Source: Norana najaformis | Lineage: Eukaryota; Annelida; Clitellata; Crassiclitellata; Hormogastridae | DNA length: 64,000 bases | Assembly: GCA_964023275.1 (NCBI GenBank) | Contig: OZ029917.1 | Coordinates: 29,278,005 to 29,342,004, forward strand | Direction: 5' to 3' | Shown: piece after piece, positions 51,466-62,879 of the stretch | How the letters are laid out: each line of letters opens with the position of its first letter | How positions within the stretch are numbered: position 1 is the stretch's first letter | Made by a program: the position numbers and the translations under genes | The notes under the pieces: generated by a model | Database searches by the model: none | What the model was told of the DNA's origin: nothing | Seen by the model: the letters and a program-made list of their open reading frames with translations, nothing else

Positions 51466-54400
51466 TAAAAAGGGGGGGAATGGGGCATGCAAGCGACTCA
51501 AATAGCCTCTGCTGCTCAAATGTCCACCCACGCCACCTTCACGAGGTCCCTCCTGTTCTAACGGAGTGCGTGGTGGACGACCGAGTACTCGCCGGTATAA
51601 GCGAGTGCCCCATGGGTGAAGAAAACCGAAGGACGGACGATGGAGGACATCGACGCAGAGAGATGGTGTCTCTGTAAAAACACTGAGAGGAAGGCAAGGG
51701 GAAACCACCTCTCTACTCTTCCCAAGAAAAATGTAAAATGACGCCAAGAAGAAAATTAGACAACGACGTTAACGACTCAAGCCAGGATACGGGGAGAGTC
51801 GCGTTCGGCAGGGGGAGACAAGGCTCCCTCGGTCGTCATCAAGCGAAATCCTTCCAAACAAGAACAAGAGGAGAAGAAAAGAAGGAAAAACTAAAGATAG
51901 CGACATGGAATGTAAGAACAATGGCAAGACCAGGAAAACTAGCAAATGCCATAGGAGAAATGAAGAGACCAGAAATTGACATCCTAGGATTAGCGGAGGT
52001 GAGATGGAGGGAGGGAGGAGAAATCACGAGTGATGGCATCAGGGTTGTCTATGCTGGAGGAGATAAGAACCAAAACGGTGTGGCGATTCTACTGTCGGAG
52101 AAGGCAGCAAAAGCGGTGAAGAAAATAGAAAGACATGAGGATAGGATGATCATGGTGTCAATATGAGCATACCCAGTGGACATCATAGTAGTACAAGTAT
52201 ACATGCCTACGTCAACACATGAAGAGGATGAAGTGGACGTCATGTACGAGGAGATAGAGAGGGAACTTGAAAACATTAAAGGCACGGATTACGTAGTAGT
52301 GATGGGGGACTGGAATGCAGTAGTAGGAGAGGGAGAACAAGAGGGTATAATAGGGAAATTTGGACTAGGAAATAGAAACGAGAGAGGAGAGAAATTGATA
52401 GAATTCTGTAAAAGACAGAAACTGATAGTGACAAATACATGGTTCCAGCAGGAAAAAAGACGAAGGTACACGTGGAAATCACCAGGGGATCGTGAAAGAT
52501 ATCAACTGGACTACATAATGGTCAGACAGAGATACAGAAACAGCGTGAAAAATTCAAGAGCTCTCCCAGGTGCAGACGCAGATACAGACCATAACATGGT
52601 GGCTATGTCAGTGAACCTACAACTAAAGTTCATCAAAAAGAGAAGAACAAAAAAGATGAAATGGAACAAGGAAAGGATAAAGACGAAGATGAGCGAACTA
52701 TCGGAGAAAATAGAGGAAAAGGTAGTAAGGGTAAAGGAGGGAGCAACAACAGAGGAAAGGTGGAGGAGCCTAAAACAGACGGTGATCAAAGAGGCGACGG
52801 AAACGGTGGGATTCCAAAAGGATATGGAACCCCGAAAACCGCCGAAAACCGTGGATAACCCAGGAGATGATTAATGAAATGGAAGAAAGAAGAAAATGGA
52901 AACATCAGAGCACAGAAGAGGCAAGAAAAGAATACAAAAGACTGAACAACCAATTGAGAAGAACAACGGAAAAAGCAAGGGAAAAATGGTGGGAGGAAAG
53001 ATGCAGGGAGCTGGAGATGCTCCAGGAACAAGGACGCGACGATCTAGTATACTGCAAAATAAAATCACTAGGAAAGAGGCAGAACATGGGAAGAGGAAGT
53101 GTAATTAAGGATAAGGACGGCGGGCTATTAACAGATGCAGGGGAAATAAGAAACAGATGGAGGGAATATGTGGAGGAGCTGTACACAGGAAATAGCAGCA
53201 TTGAGGAGGAAATGGAGGAACAAGAACGAGAACAAGAAGAGGCACAAGCAGAGAACAACAATGGAATGAGGGTGATGAGAGAAGAGGTGATAACCACAAT
53301 CAACGACATGAAAAACGGAAAGGCAGAAGGAATTGATAATATCCCAATAGAGATACTGAAGAACCTGGGGGAAGGAGCTATGAAAGAGTTGGTGCAACTA
53401 TGTCAGGATATATATGACACAGGAACATGGCCTGAAGACTTTCTCCAGTCAATAGTGATACCAATACAGAAGAAGCCGAATGCAACAAGGTGTGAGGAAC
53501 ATCGCACTATAAGTCTACTTACCCACGCATCAAAAATCATGTTAAGGATAATAACAAAAAGACTGCATGCAAAGGCCGAAACAGACAAGTGTCTAGGAGA
53601 GGACCAGTACGGATTCCGGAAGGGAAGAGGGACAAGAGATGCAATAGCGGCACTTAGAGTATTGACGGAGAGAAGCATCCAACATGGTCAGGACGTGTAC
53701 ATCTGTTTTGTTGACTACGAAAAAGCTTTTGACAGAGTAGATTGGAGGAAACTAATGAAGATACTGAGACAAATGGGGGTGGAATGGAGAGAAAGAAGAT
53801 TAATAGGAAATCTATACATGGGACAAAGAATGAAGATAAGAATCGATGGAGAATTCTCAGAACCGGGAAAAATCGGTAGGGGAGTGAGGCAAGGATGCCC
53901 ACTGTCACCAATTCTATTCAACATCTATATAGAGGAAATCATCAGAGAGACGATGGAAGAGATGGATGAGGGGATAAAAGTGGGAGGGAAAATGGTGAAA
54001 ACACTGAGATTTGCAGATGATCAAGCGATGATAGCAGGCAGCCAAGAAGGCCTACAAAGGATGATGGACCGATTAAACAGAATATCATCGAACTACGACA
54101 TGAAAATAAATGTAAAGAAAACAAAGGTCATGAGGGTAAGCAAAGGAAATGTAAAGGATGTAAAGATCACATTAAATGGAGAAGAATTGGAAAAAGTGGA
54201 GAAGTTCTGCTATCTGGGAGGTATGGTTACGGATGATGCAAGGTGCCAAGTGGAAATAAAAAGAAGGATAGCTATGGGAAAGGATGCATTTTATAAAAGG
54301 AGGGAGCTACTCAGAGGCAGTCTAAACAGGAAGCTAAAAAAGAGAATGGTTAAAACATTGGTATGGAGTGTCGTCCAGTATGGCTCAGAGACGTGGACAA

Positions 54401-54533
54401 TGCGGAAAGAAGACATTAAAAGACTAGAGGCCTTCGAGATGTGGATATGGCGTAAAATGGAGAGAGTCAGCTGGAGGGAGCGAAGAACCAATGAAGAAAT
54501 ATTGCAGCTGGTAGAGGAAAAAAGATCCTTGAC
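51466..54533 (+). mobile_element. RTE-like LINE B, 5' and central part
   Basis: The element begins with a G-rich leader directly after ATAATGAAA (51457-51465). The same nonamer occurs at 57399-57407 beyond its 3' end, marking a 9-bp target duplication. It contains endonuclease (51738-52856), linker and reverse transcriptase (52867-54543). It is interrupted near 54533 by LINE C and ends with a 245-bp piece at 57154-57398. It sits inside LINE A. Confidence 0.9.
51738..52856 (+). pseudogene. LINE B endonuclease
   Basis: The frame starts at ATG 51738 (MTPRRKLDNDVND). KIATWNVRTMARPGKLANAI, ILGLAEVRWREGGEITSDGI and NGVAILLSEKAAKAVKK follow. One stop at 52164-52166 is followed in the same frame by IIVVQVYMPTSTHEEDEVDV, YVVVMGDWNAVVGEGEQEG, RRRYTWKSPGDRERYQLDYI and GADADTDHNMVAMSVNLQL. 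All catalytic blocks are present, so apart from the single stop and a frameshift near 52850 this nuclease is nearly complete. Confidence 0.88.
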
Positions 54534-54543
54534 ACGCACATGA
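52867..54543 (+). pseudogene. LINE B reverse transcriptase, long open frame
   Basis: 558 codons are open. Order: charged coiled-coil linker (MEERRKWKHQSTEEARKEYK), template-positioning region (VITTINDMKNGKAEGIDNIP), DQYGFRKGRGTRDAIAALRV, CFVDYEKAFDRVDWRKLMKI with the first catalytic Asp, IGRGVRQGCPLSPILFNIYI, and LRFADDQAMIAGSQEGLQRM with the FADD centre. The thumb follows (FCYLGGMVTDDARCQVEIKR), then SVVQYGSETWTMRKEDIKRL and a C-terminal region to RRTNEEILQLVEEKRSL. The last six codons are from the LINE C junction. Catalytic residues are intact. Confidence 0.92.
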
Positions 54544-54550
54544 CCGAATC

Positions 54551-55615
54551 ATGAGTGTCAGATTTAGAGGAAAGGAAATCAACATGACTGTCGTACAAAT
54601 ATACGCACCAACATCGGTGGCGGAGGAAGAAGAGCATGATCGCTTTTACAGCGGGCTACAGGAGACATTAGACAATGTGCCTAAAGGAGACGTCTTGATG
54701 ATCATTGGAGATTTCAATGCTAAGGTGGGACAGAGCAATGTTAAAGGATCAGCATCGGCTGGAAAAAATGGACTTGGAGAGCGAAATAAAGCAGGGACAA
54801 GGCTGGTGGACTTTTGCGATGCCAACGAGCTGAGGATCACAAATACATGGTTTGAGCAGCCAAAAAGAAGATTATACACGTGGATGTCGCCAGATGGAAA
54901 ATACAGAAATCAGATAGACTATATGCTGGTGAAGCAGAGATGGAAAAGTTCGGTAAGGGATGTAGGGACAAGACCAGGAGCAGACTGTGGAACAGATCAT
55001 GAACTGTTGGTGGCCACTCTGAGAATAAAACTTAAAAGACTGAAACGTGGGGAGCGCATGTTGGGATATGACTGCAGAGATGTAGCGTCAGAATATAGAA
55101 TCGCGACGGAAAACCATTTTGAGGCTTTGAGACTGGATGAAGAAACAAATGCGGATGATATGTGGGAGGAAATGAAGACAATAATACACGAAGGAGGGGA
55201 GGAATTCATACCAAAGAAGCAGAGAAAGAAGACATCACCATGGTTATCAGGCATGGCAGTAAAGGTTGCAGATGCAAGGAGGAAAGCGAGATCTGCAGGG
55301 AAGAAAGCAGAAGTAAGGGCCCTGGACAAGGAATTTCAAAAGCTGGCACGGAAAAGCAAAGAAGATTATCTAGCCAAAACGTGCATAGAGATGGAAGAAG
55401 ATGGAAGAAGGGGAAGAACAAGAGACATGTTTGCAAAGGTGAAGACACTAACTGGAAAACTCACACCGCGAATGGGAGCCCTAAGAAGCAAAGAAGGCAA
55501 CGTGATCAGGGAGGGGGAAGAAGTTAAAGAAAGATGGAGGGAATACACTGAGAAACTGTACACCAAGGACTCGCGAGTTAAAGAAGAACAGATAGACCAG
55601 ACAACCTTCGAATGA
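54551..55615 (+). pseudogene. LINE C endonuclease (C-terminal two thirds) and linker
   Basis: 354 codons are open. Blocks: VVQIYAPTSVAEEEEHDRFY, DVLMIIGDFNAKVGQSNVKG, ELRITNTWFEQPKRRLYTWM, NQIDYMLVKQRWKSSVRDVG and GTDHELLVATLRIKLKRLKR. A long charged linker with ARRKARSAGKKAEVRALDKE follows, ending VKERWREYTEKLYTKDSRVK. The stop at 55613 is followed 12 bp later in frame by the RT region. The N-terminal TWNVRT and catalytic Glu blocks are lost by 5' truncation. Confidence 0.88.
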
Positions 55616-55627
55616 GAACCAGCAATA

Positions 55628-57146
55628 ATGAAGAGTGAAGTTGAATGGGCCATACAGCAACTCAAGGACAAGAAAGCACCGGGGACAGACGGGATACCAA
55701 TAGAGATGATCAAAGCAGGAGGGGAAGAAATGAAAGAGTGCATAACGACATTATGCAATCAGATATGGAATACAGGTGAATGGCCGAGAGATTGGAGGAG
55801 CTCTATTTTCATACCCATCTTCAAGAAAGGAGATGCCAAAGAATGCGATAACTATCGCACCATTGCATTGATCTCACACACAAGTAAGATATTGCTCAAG
55901 ATAATACACAAAAGGATGGAGAGTACAGTGGAAGTAGAGCTGCCAGTAAATCAAGCAGGCTTTAGGAAGGCGCGGGGAACACGAGATCATATTGCGAATG
56001 TAAGATGGCTGATGGAGAGGCAACGAGAATATGGGCAGGAGGTACACCTATGTTTCATAGATTACAGCAAAGCCTTTGATTGTATAAATCATTCACTAAT
56101 GTGGAAAACCTTAGAAGAGATGGGAATACCAAGGCATCTCATCATGCTTCTCAAGAGCCTATACGAGAATCAAGAGGCAGTAATCAGGACGGAACATGGA
56201 GACACTGAGAAAATTAGAATCGGGAAGGGGGTGAGAAAGGGTTGCATACTATCTCCGACTCTGTTCAACCTGTATGCAGAAAGAATAATGTGGCTGGCGG
56301 ATTTGGATGGGGAGGAGGAAGGAGTGAGGATAGCAGGGAGGATATTAAACAACTTAAGATACGCAGATGATACAACACTTATGGCAGGGAAAAAGGATGA
56401 TCTTGTTGAACTTATACGTCGACTAAAGAGGGAAAGTGAAAAGGCAGGGCTATACTTTAACATCAAAAAGACTAAGATCATGACGACGGCAGAATGGGAT
56501 ACTTTTGAGATGGATGGAGAAAACATAGAGGTTGTAACAAGTTTCTCATTTCTGGGATCATTAATAGAGAGAGAGGGCAGGTGCGATGGAGAGGTGAGAA
56601 GGAGAATCGCACTAGGCAAAACTGCAATGCAAGGAATGGAAAAGATATGGAAGGACAGACACGTGAGCATGAAGACAAAGACAGGACTTGTCACTTGTCA
56701 AAGCTATGATCTTCCCCATAGTATTATATGGAAGCGAGACATGGACAAAAACGAAAGGCTTGGAGGATAAAATCGCGGCGTGTGAAATGTGGATATGGAG
56801 GAAACTCCTGAGGATATCGTGGAGGGAAAAGAGAACAAATGAGTCAGTACTACAGGAGATTGGTGATCTAAGAGGTGATCTGACATTGAATCAAAGAGCC
56901 AGCAGGCAGAAGATGATGTACTTTGGACATGTGATGCGCGCTGATGGACTGGAGAAAGCGATGATGTTGGCGTGTGGAGAGGGGACGAGGAGAAGAGGAC
57001 GACCGAGAACTAGATGGATGGAGGAGGTGCAGAGAAGGACGGCGATGAATCTTGCACAGCTGAGGGATGTGGCAATGGACAGAAGAGAATGGAGAAGGCT
57101 GGTCATGGCGGTCGCTAGGGTTCCAAGAACCGACGGCACAAGGTGA
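55628..57146 (+). pseudogene. LINE C reverse transcriptase and C-terminal domain, one frameshift
   Basis: The first frame (55628-56770) holds AIQQLKDKKAPGTDGIPIEM, WRSSIFIPIFKKGDAKECDN, YRTIALISHTSKILLKIIHK, NQAGFRKARGTRDHIANVRW, CFIDYSKAFDCINHSLMWKT, IGKGVRKGCILSPTLFNLYA and NNLRYADDTTLMAGKKDDLV, with both catalytic Asp blocks present. Near 56695 the frame shifts into 56688-57146: [35 protein letters not shown] at the end. The pattern is close to the RTE/BovB group of vertebrates and other animals. It is the youngest of the three nested LINEs by position and carries only one stop and one frameshift. Confidence 0.9.
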
Positions 57147-57153
57147 CAAGGTG

Positions 57154-57398
57154 ATAGGCACTATACGTGGACGACAGAGAAAATGGATCGGCCACATCCT
57201 GAGAGGGGACACCCTATTAAAAGACATCATCGAGGGAAGAATGGAGGGAAAAAGAACACGTGGCAGACCAAGAGCAATGCTACTGGACTGGATGATAAAA
57301 GAGGAGGGATACAGTGGACTGAAGAGAGAGGCACAGAACAGAGAAAGATGGCGTCATTGGACATACGAACCTGCCGAGGGGCAGAGAACATAAAGAAG
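57154..57398 (+). mobile_element. RTE-like LINE B, displaced 3' end
   Basis: The frame reads [40 protein letters not shown] and [35 protein letters not shown], stop. The copy at 3.98-4.17 kb has the same blocks without interruption. The element ends GAGAACATAAAGAAG directly before the right-hand ATAATGAAA duplication. Confidence 0.9.
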
Positions 57399-59004
57399 AT
57401 AATGAAAGGAACCCTGTGGACAGTACGGTGCTGGAAGAGCTACCTACAAGTAATAGTCAAGAACACATGAAGAACATTCTCCAGGAAGAGGTAGAGGCAG
57501 CTATAAAGAACTTAAAGACAAGGAAGGCACCGGGAGGAGACAACATCATGGCAGAAATGATACAGGCCGGAGGGGGATGCTCAGTAGAAATGTTGCACAT
57601 GCTGTGTAATAAAATCTATCAGGAAAAGAAATGCCCGGTGGACTGGGGAAAGCCATCATTAACCCAATACACAAGAAAAATGACAAAAGAGAATGCAGTA
57701 ACTATAGAGGAATTAGTCTGCTAAGCATTCTGGGAAAAGTGTACACACGGATACTGCAGCAGCATCTAAGGAGGTATGTCGAGGAGGTGGTGGCTGAGGA
57801 ACAGGCGGGATTCAGGGCTGGAAGTGGCACAATAGACCAATTATTCGTAATCCAGCAGCTGGCAGAGAAATATCATTGAAGAAACAGAACATTGTATAAC
57901 AACTTTGTCGACTTCAGGCAGGCATTTGACAGCATGTGGCAACAAGGCCTGTGGCAGGTACTGAGAAACTATGGAATTCCAGAACTAGTGGTATTGTTAG
58001 AGGATCTTTACAGCAAGTCGATGAGTGCATTCAGAGTGGACGGAGAATTGACAGAGTGGTTTAAGGTCACAGTAGGCATAAGACAAGGATGTGGCCTGTC
58101 ACCATATCTGTTCAACCTACTTCTGGAGGCAATGATGAGCTTGGCACTGAAGTCTGCTGAGGCCGGGGTCGCAGTGAATGGACAATTGCTGAACAGCTTG
58201 CATTTTACTGATGAAGTGGACTTGATTGCGGAGTCTCAAGAGCATATACAGGAGCTGACACACAGGATTCATGATGCCAGTAAACGATTTGGGCTTAAAA
58301 TAAATGTGCAGAAAACCAAAACAATGACCATTGGAAAACAACACAAGGAGCTGAGGGTGAAAACAGATAACGAAGAGCTGGAACAGGCTACAGAGTTCGT
58401 ATAGTTAGGAGGATTAATAACAGAAGATGGCCAATGTACAAAAGATATAAACAGAGGACTGGTCTGGCATCAGCAGTGTTCGGTAGATTGAGCAAAATGT
58501 GGAAAACACACAGCATATCAACAAAGACAAAGATAAAACTGTATGAGGCACTTGTCATCTCTGTGCTGCTGTATGGATCAGAGTGCTGATGCATACGGAA
58601 GGAGGATGAAAGAAGACTACTGGTGGCAGAAATGAGCTCGCTAAGAAGAATACTGGGCAGAAGCAGACGAGATAAAATCCATAATGAGGTGACCCGCAGG
58701 GAGCTGGGACAGGAAAAGACATTGGTGGACAGGATTAGAGAAAGAAGACTGACTTGGTTTGGGCACGTAACGAGGATGGACAGCGGAAGACTACCAGTCA
58801 GAGCACTCTATGGCCATGTGGAGGGAACATGGAGTCGAGGAAGGCAGACAATGACATGGATGGACAATACGAAGGAAGATCTGGAAATCAAGGGATTGGA
58901 CATGAGAACGGCCATTCATACAATCAAGGATAGAACAAAGTGGAGGCGTCTTGTTCAAACTTCATCATTGGCACACGCCTTATGGAAGAGAGAAAAAGAG
59001 GATT
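57399..59004 (+). mobile_element. RTE-like LINE A, 3' part (RT and C-terminus)
   Basis: This continues LINE A after the nested insertions: NPVDSTVLEELPTSNSQEHM, AAIKNLKTRKAPGGDNIMAE, KAIINPIHKKNDKRECSNYR (frame change near 57640), EEQAGFRAGSGTIDQLFVIQ, FVDFRQAFDSMWQQGLWQVL, GIRQGCGLSPYLFNLLLEAM and LHFTDEVDLIAESQ. The usual YADD/FADD centre is FTDE here, so the enzyme is dead. The C-terminal domain (58623-59003) is open: RRDKIHNEVTRRELGQEKTL, VDRIRERRLTWFGHVTRMDS. The element ends near 59004 after a purine-rich AGAGAGAAAAAGAGG. Confidence 0.9.
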
Positions 59005-61165
59005 AAGTGCTTGGGATAGATGTATACCGACAGTAGTTTCAGTCATTTGCATGCACCCTTTCCCAAGGATATAACTGAAAGAGTGGTCACACTCTCTAAG
59101 GATTGTGATTCAAGTTACACTCTGACAGTAAGGTAAATATTACAAAGGGTACAACCAGTAGTAGCCTGAAAGGATTGCTACATTAAAAAATTACTAGTAC
59201 AGTCACTTACTTTGAGGGTTCTTGAAAACACCCATCCTTTTACTATAGTCTTCCCCTGAAACAGTTTTACTTTGATCTCATCTGCCAAACAGATAAATAT
59301 GGCCAGCGTATGTCTTTGATAGGCATCATTTTAAGGAGTTCTTTCAGTTAATATAAAAATTTTAATGTCTGTAACAATTTATATGCATGCAAGTCACACT
59401 GTCAATCACTTAAACCTATCTAAACTTACCTAAGCTAGCATTGATTAGTACCATATATAACTAATGCTATTTACCCTCACTTGTAGACCAGCAAGTTTCT
59501 GGTTGCTTCATAAATTAGGCTATAGATCACTGATGACAAGATTGGGACCTTGCTGCACTTTTCCACTCGCTGCCGTGAAAGATGGCGTCTGCTGAAGACA
59601 TCTATAGCTACCAAATTCTTTACAAACTGGTTTTGCTGATTTCTCACATTTCTCCAACTACTTCTCTCACAGTTTCGTCAATTGAAAAGTCAACTACGGA
59701 GTTCACCTGCTGAATTGCAACACCACACTCTAATAAGTCCACCACTTACATAGCTCAATGCAGCCTCTGAAGTTATTGCTTTGCTTTCTGATGACCACAG
59801 TTTGTCGACAAAGATTCATTTTGCAGTTACTTGCTAACTACTTTTGACTCAACATTTTAAAGAATTGTTCCATGCATGGAATTACAACTGCCGATCTTGC
59901 AGTTTTCCACTAACAATGCCACTGCTGGAGTAAGTGAAGTATTCCATGATTCAATGTCTAACTGTACCGATGACTTCGGCTAAACTGATTAAGCTGCCGC
60001 ATTTAGGGCTGCCACGTCTTACAGTGTATATTGTTTTGTAAAGCAGACAACCATATCACCACAGTTGAATTCAAATGTTCACTGCTGGTTTCCTGCTTGT
60101 TTTTGTGCTGGTCGGAACCAATTTAAAGTCCTCTCCCAGAATTCCACCTTAAATATTATTACTCAGCAATGCTGGCCGAGCTTAAATAATATTTTAATCT
60201 GACTATATGCTGACCAACCTACGCATATATTTCTAATGCTAATACACTTAACACGCATATCTATATTGTACACAGCCACTTTTAACTAATATATACACAG
60301 TCAATCGACACAAATACAAAAAATTTAATGCAAAGAAAAACAGAATCGCTACATAAGCAATAGCCATGTTTTTTTTGTAAAGAAGTTACAAAGTGGTTTT
60401 TAAAAATGAGTCAACCTAATTTCTAAAGGCCTAGACAGCATTTGCACATAAGTACAAACTATAACAGTTACAACAAAGCCAGAGTTGAAAGCACTGTCAA
60501 TTGAAAAAGAACAGTTTATAAGAACTTATGTTGGCTATGTTGTTAGCCTCGATTAAAAAATATTCATTTAATTTAATTTCAAACTTTGTTCATCATTAAG
60601 TAATTTCGTACAAATAACATTAAAGCAGTCATTTGTGAATTTCATCCCCATTCCCGCCAATGCCTAGTGCAGTATCTCATGGACATCTTATGCACTTTTA
60701 CATGGATGTACCTTGAGAAATTAGCTTGACCATCATGTAAGTCAACTCCCAGACTTCAGACTTTTAAACCTGTCCAAATTTGTTGACTTACATGCAAGTA
60801 TGTACAGTTAGTGGCATACCTGGCTGGGGTCCTAGAGTCCAGATTCCCTGTCATAATCTTCATCACAAGGTCAGATTCAGCCTCAGTGCAGTGCTGAGGA
60901 CCATGCAACCTGGATCCATTGCATATGACAAATGCGTAGTGCATACAGAAAATGGAGATGCTTTACTGGAAAAGGTAACTGAATGGGTTTTAACACAGTC
61001 ACTATGTAAACAATACATTGTCATTCCCATAGACATACCACAAGCCCTTACAGCTATACCAGAAGGCATCACACATCTGTCATTCTGTAGTTTTTATGAA
61101 AGTGGCTATTCTTGTACCCTTCTTAAAATCTATAGTTTAAACAATACATCAGCATTTTGTCTTAC
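59005..61165. other. intron sequence, no feature assigned
   Basis: AT-rich sequence with no recognisable repeat family. Minus-strand frames at 60756-60944 and 60863-61072 have an exon-like look (an AG at 60905-60930 and a CCAG|GTATGCC near 60817). However, exon a joins exon b in phase and in ankyrin register without them, so I left them out. Confidence 0.45.
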
Positions 61166-61291
61166 CTTTACATGCTTCCTTCTATCAAGCGCTGCAGCTA
61201 AAGCAAGTGGGGTCATGTCAAAATGCTGTGGATTTACATCATCTGAAAACTTCTCATTAACATTTGCACCATTTCTGCAAACTTCTTGCAG
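61166..61291 (-). CDS. ankyrin-repeat host gene, exon a (first visible exon, 126 bp)
   Basis: The acceptor (AAATGTTTTCAG) precedes CTGCAAGAAGTTTGC and the donor is AAAG|GTAAGA after 61166. The 42-codon frame reads LQEVCRNGANVNEKFSDDVN, PQHFDMTPLALAAALDRRKH, VK, phase 0 at both ends. Joined to exon b it gives TPLALAAALDRRKHVK|VLLDYGADIN, a canonical ankyrin helix pair followed by the hairpin loop. Upstream exons lie right of the window or were not seen. The intron to exon b is 21.4 kb and contains both nested LINE arrays. Confidence 0.88.
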
Positions 61292-61309
61292 CTGAAAACA
61301 TTTATAAAA

Positions 61310-61965
61310 ATAGATAAAGAGACACGTGTCAATCCACATAATGATATAGAGACTTGTATAAATTAGCAAAGATTATAAATAATAATAAATTAGAAACTTC
61401 TAAAGCACTGGTTCTCATGCACAAGTATCTGGATGATCTGAACTTCAGCGTTAGCTGTTCGAACTGCTTACTTTGGTGGTTAAAAGTATCGATAATAATA
61501 GACAATTCAACTCGTCGTGTTGCTGGATGGTGAAACCTTTCACTATTTGATAATCCAAGCGGAATACAAATGAATCGAGGCGAATATGGTTGTTCTTCTT
61601 CGACCATTTGAAAGACATCGTCTTATCTCCAACCTTGTGTTAATCCGACCAGTAAAGCGCACTGCTCTTGGAACCGTGTCATTATTGATGTCCATTCTCA
61701 AAAATCTCATAACCGAAACTGTGGACTTATACGCCCATTGGGAGGGATGTAATGTTTATATATTTCTCTATATCATAATTTAGTTTGCTGGTCTTAAGTA
61801 AGGTAGTCTAATTGTACTATACATAATTTCTGACAATTTGATCTGAACTGATTTTCTTTGTAATTAACATTTTAAAGGTAATGAATGTATTATGAAAAAT
61901 ATGAGCCCAAATTTAACTCAAAAACAAGTGAGGTTGGCTTATTGCGTTGACTGGCGTGTATTATG
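61310..61965. other. unannotated sequence upstream of exon a
   Basis: Frames on both strands (61329-61607 minus, 61586-61783 plus) show no domain. No further ankyrin exon was found here. Confidence 0.45.
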
Positions 61966-61969
61966 CCCA

Positions 61970-62478
61970 CTGGTCAAAAGTGCACTCTTGTGCACTCAAT
62001 GCTAAAGAGACCGGGCATTGACCCTGACAATATTAGCAATTATTGACCAATTTCCAACATCATCTACCTGTTGAATGTTATTGAAAGAGTTATCTCTGGA
62101 AAGATGTTATGGATTCACTACCTAGCAACAGATGTCCGCAGAGTAAACAGACGACTCGAACTGGAATCATCCAATCTAATGCCACATCAACAATCAGGCT
62201 TCAGATTATTTTCATTCTCCTCTGCCTCTGCTCTCCTCCACTCCTTTGTCATCACTTGTCTGGATTATGCTAATTCCATTCTCGTCGGTCTTCCATCCTT
62301 CCATATTCATCAAATTCAAGCTCAACTGGTTCCTAACCTACCCAAGTATTCCCACATTTCCCTCTACATCAAAGACACGCTTCACTGGCTACCTGTTCAG
62401 GATAGGATTGAGGAGTTTCTAAAATGCATTTCATAAAAGACCAGATACATACATACATACATACATACATACATACAA
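61970..62478 (+). mobile_element. L2-like LINE fragment, internally deleted, with (CATA)n tail
   Basis: The first part encodes an RT start (ISNIIYLLNVIERVISGKML, near 62050-62110; NLMPHQQSGFRLFSF). It then jumps to the thumb and C-terminal region (SASALLHSFVITCLDYANSI, LVGLPSFHIHQIQAQLV, PKYSHISLYIKDTLHWLPVQ). The catalytic palm between them is missing. A short 3' UTR (AAATGCATTTCATAAAAGACC) and (CATA)n at 62446-62478 end the element. Confidence 0.8.
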
Positions 62479-62479
62479 G

Positions 62480-62840
62480 TGCTTCGATTTTTGTGAACCA
62501 CAGCAAAAGATTATTGTCTGTATCATGCATCCAATTCAAGCACTTGCAATATAATAGGGCCTGTTGAAACTCTAATAATTAAGATTATAAATAGGTGGGC
62601 AAATTGGAATTAAAATGTAACTCTGCCACTACTGCTTTTGGGTGGTCCCAGTCCCAAGCCTGGATAAAGGAGGAGGACGACATCAATGGCCTTAGATGTC
62701 ACAAGATGTCATTAAACATTGGAAATACTACAAATTAAAAGGTGCCGTAACACCACAGGCAGGTAGTTGGTAAATGTTCGAATATTCGCTGAACTAGCTT
62801 GAGTTAAATCAACTTAACTCATTACCGACCGCACGGTACT
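62480..62840. other. unannotated sequence
   Basis: The phrase GGTCCCAGTCCCAAGCCTGG with ATAAAGGAGGAGGA near 62645-62680 resembles the leader of some RTE-type LINEs, but no coding sequence follows. Confidence 0.4.
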
Positions 62841-62879
62841 AATCGGTAGTAGATGGGACTAGTCATATCGTAACCTCTT

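Larger units (their letters stand above)
54534..57153 (+). mobile_element. RTE-like LINE C, inserted in LINE B, 5'-truncated
   Basis: Coding starts in the middle of an endonuclease (RIMSVRFRGKEINMTVVQIY), so the 5' end is truncated. It ends with ACAAGGTGACAAGGTGA, a short tandem that looks like an RTE 3' tail, directly before the LINE B continuation TAGGCACTATACGTGG. LINE B reads RSL|...|IGTIRGRQ across the gap, which shows that LINE C came last. No long target duplication is visible; TGA is shared at the two edges. Confidence 0.88.

Noticed and set aside
60756-61072. Possible additional host exon on the minus strand
   Set aside because: Exons a and b already join in phase and in ankyrin register, and the translated piece has no ankyrin pattern.
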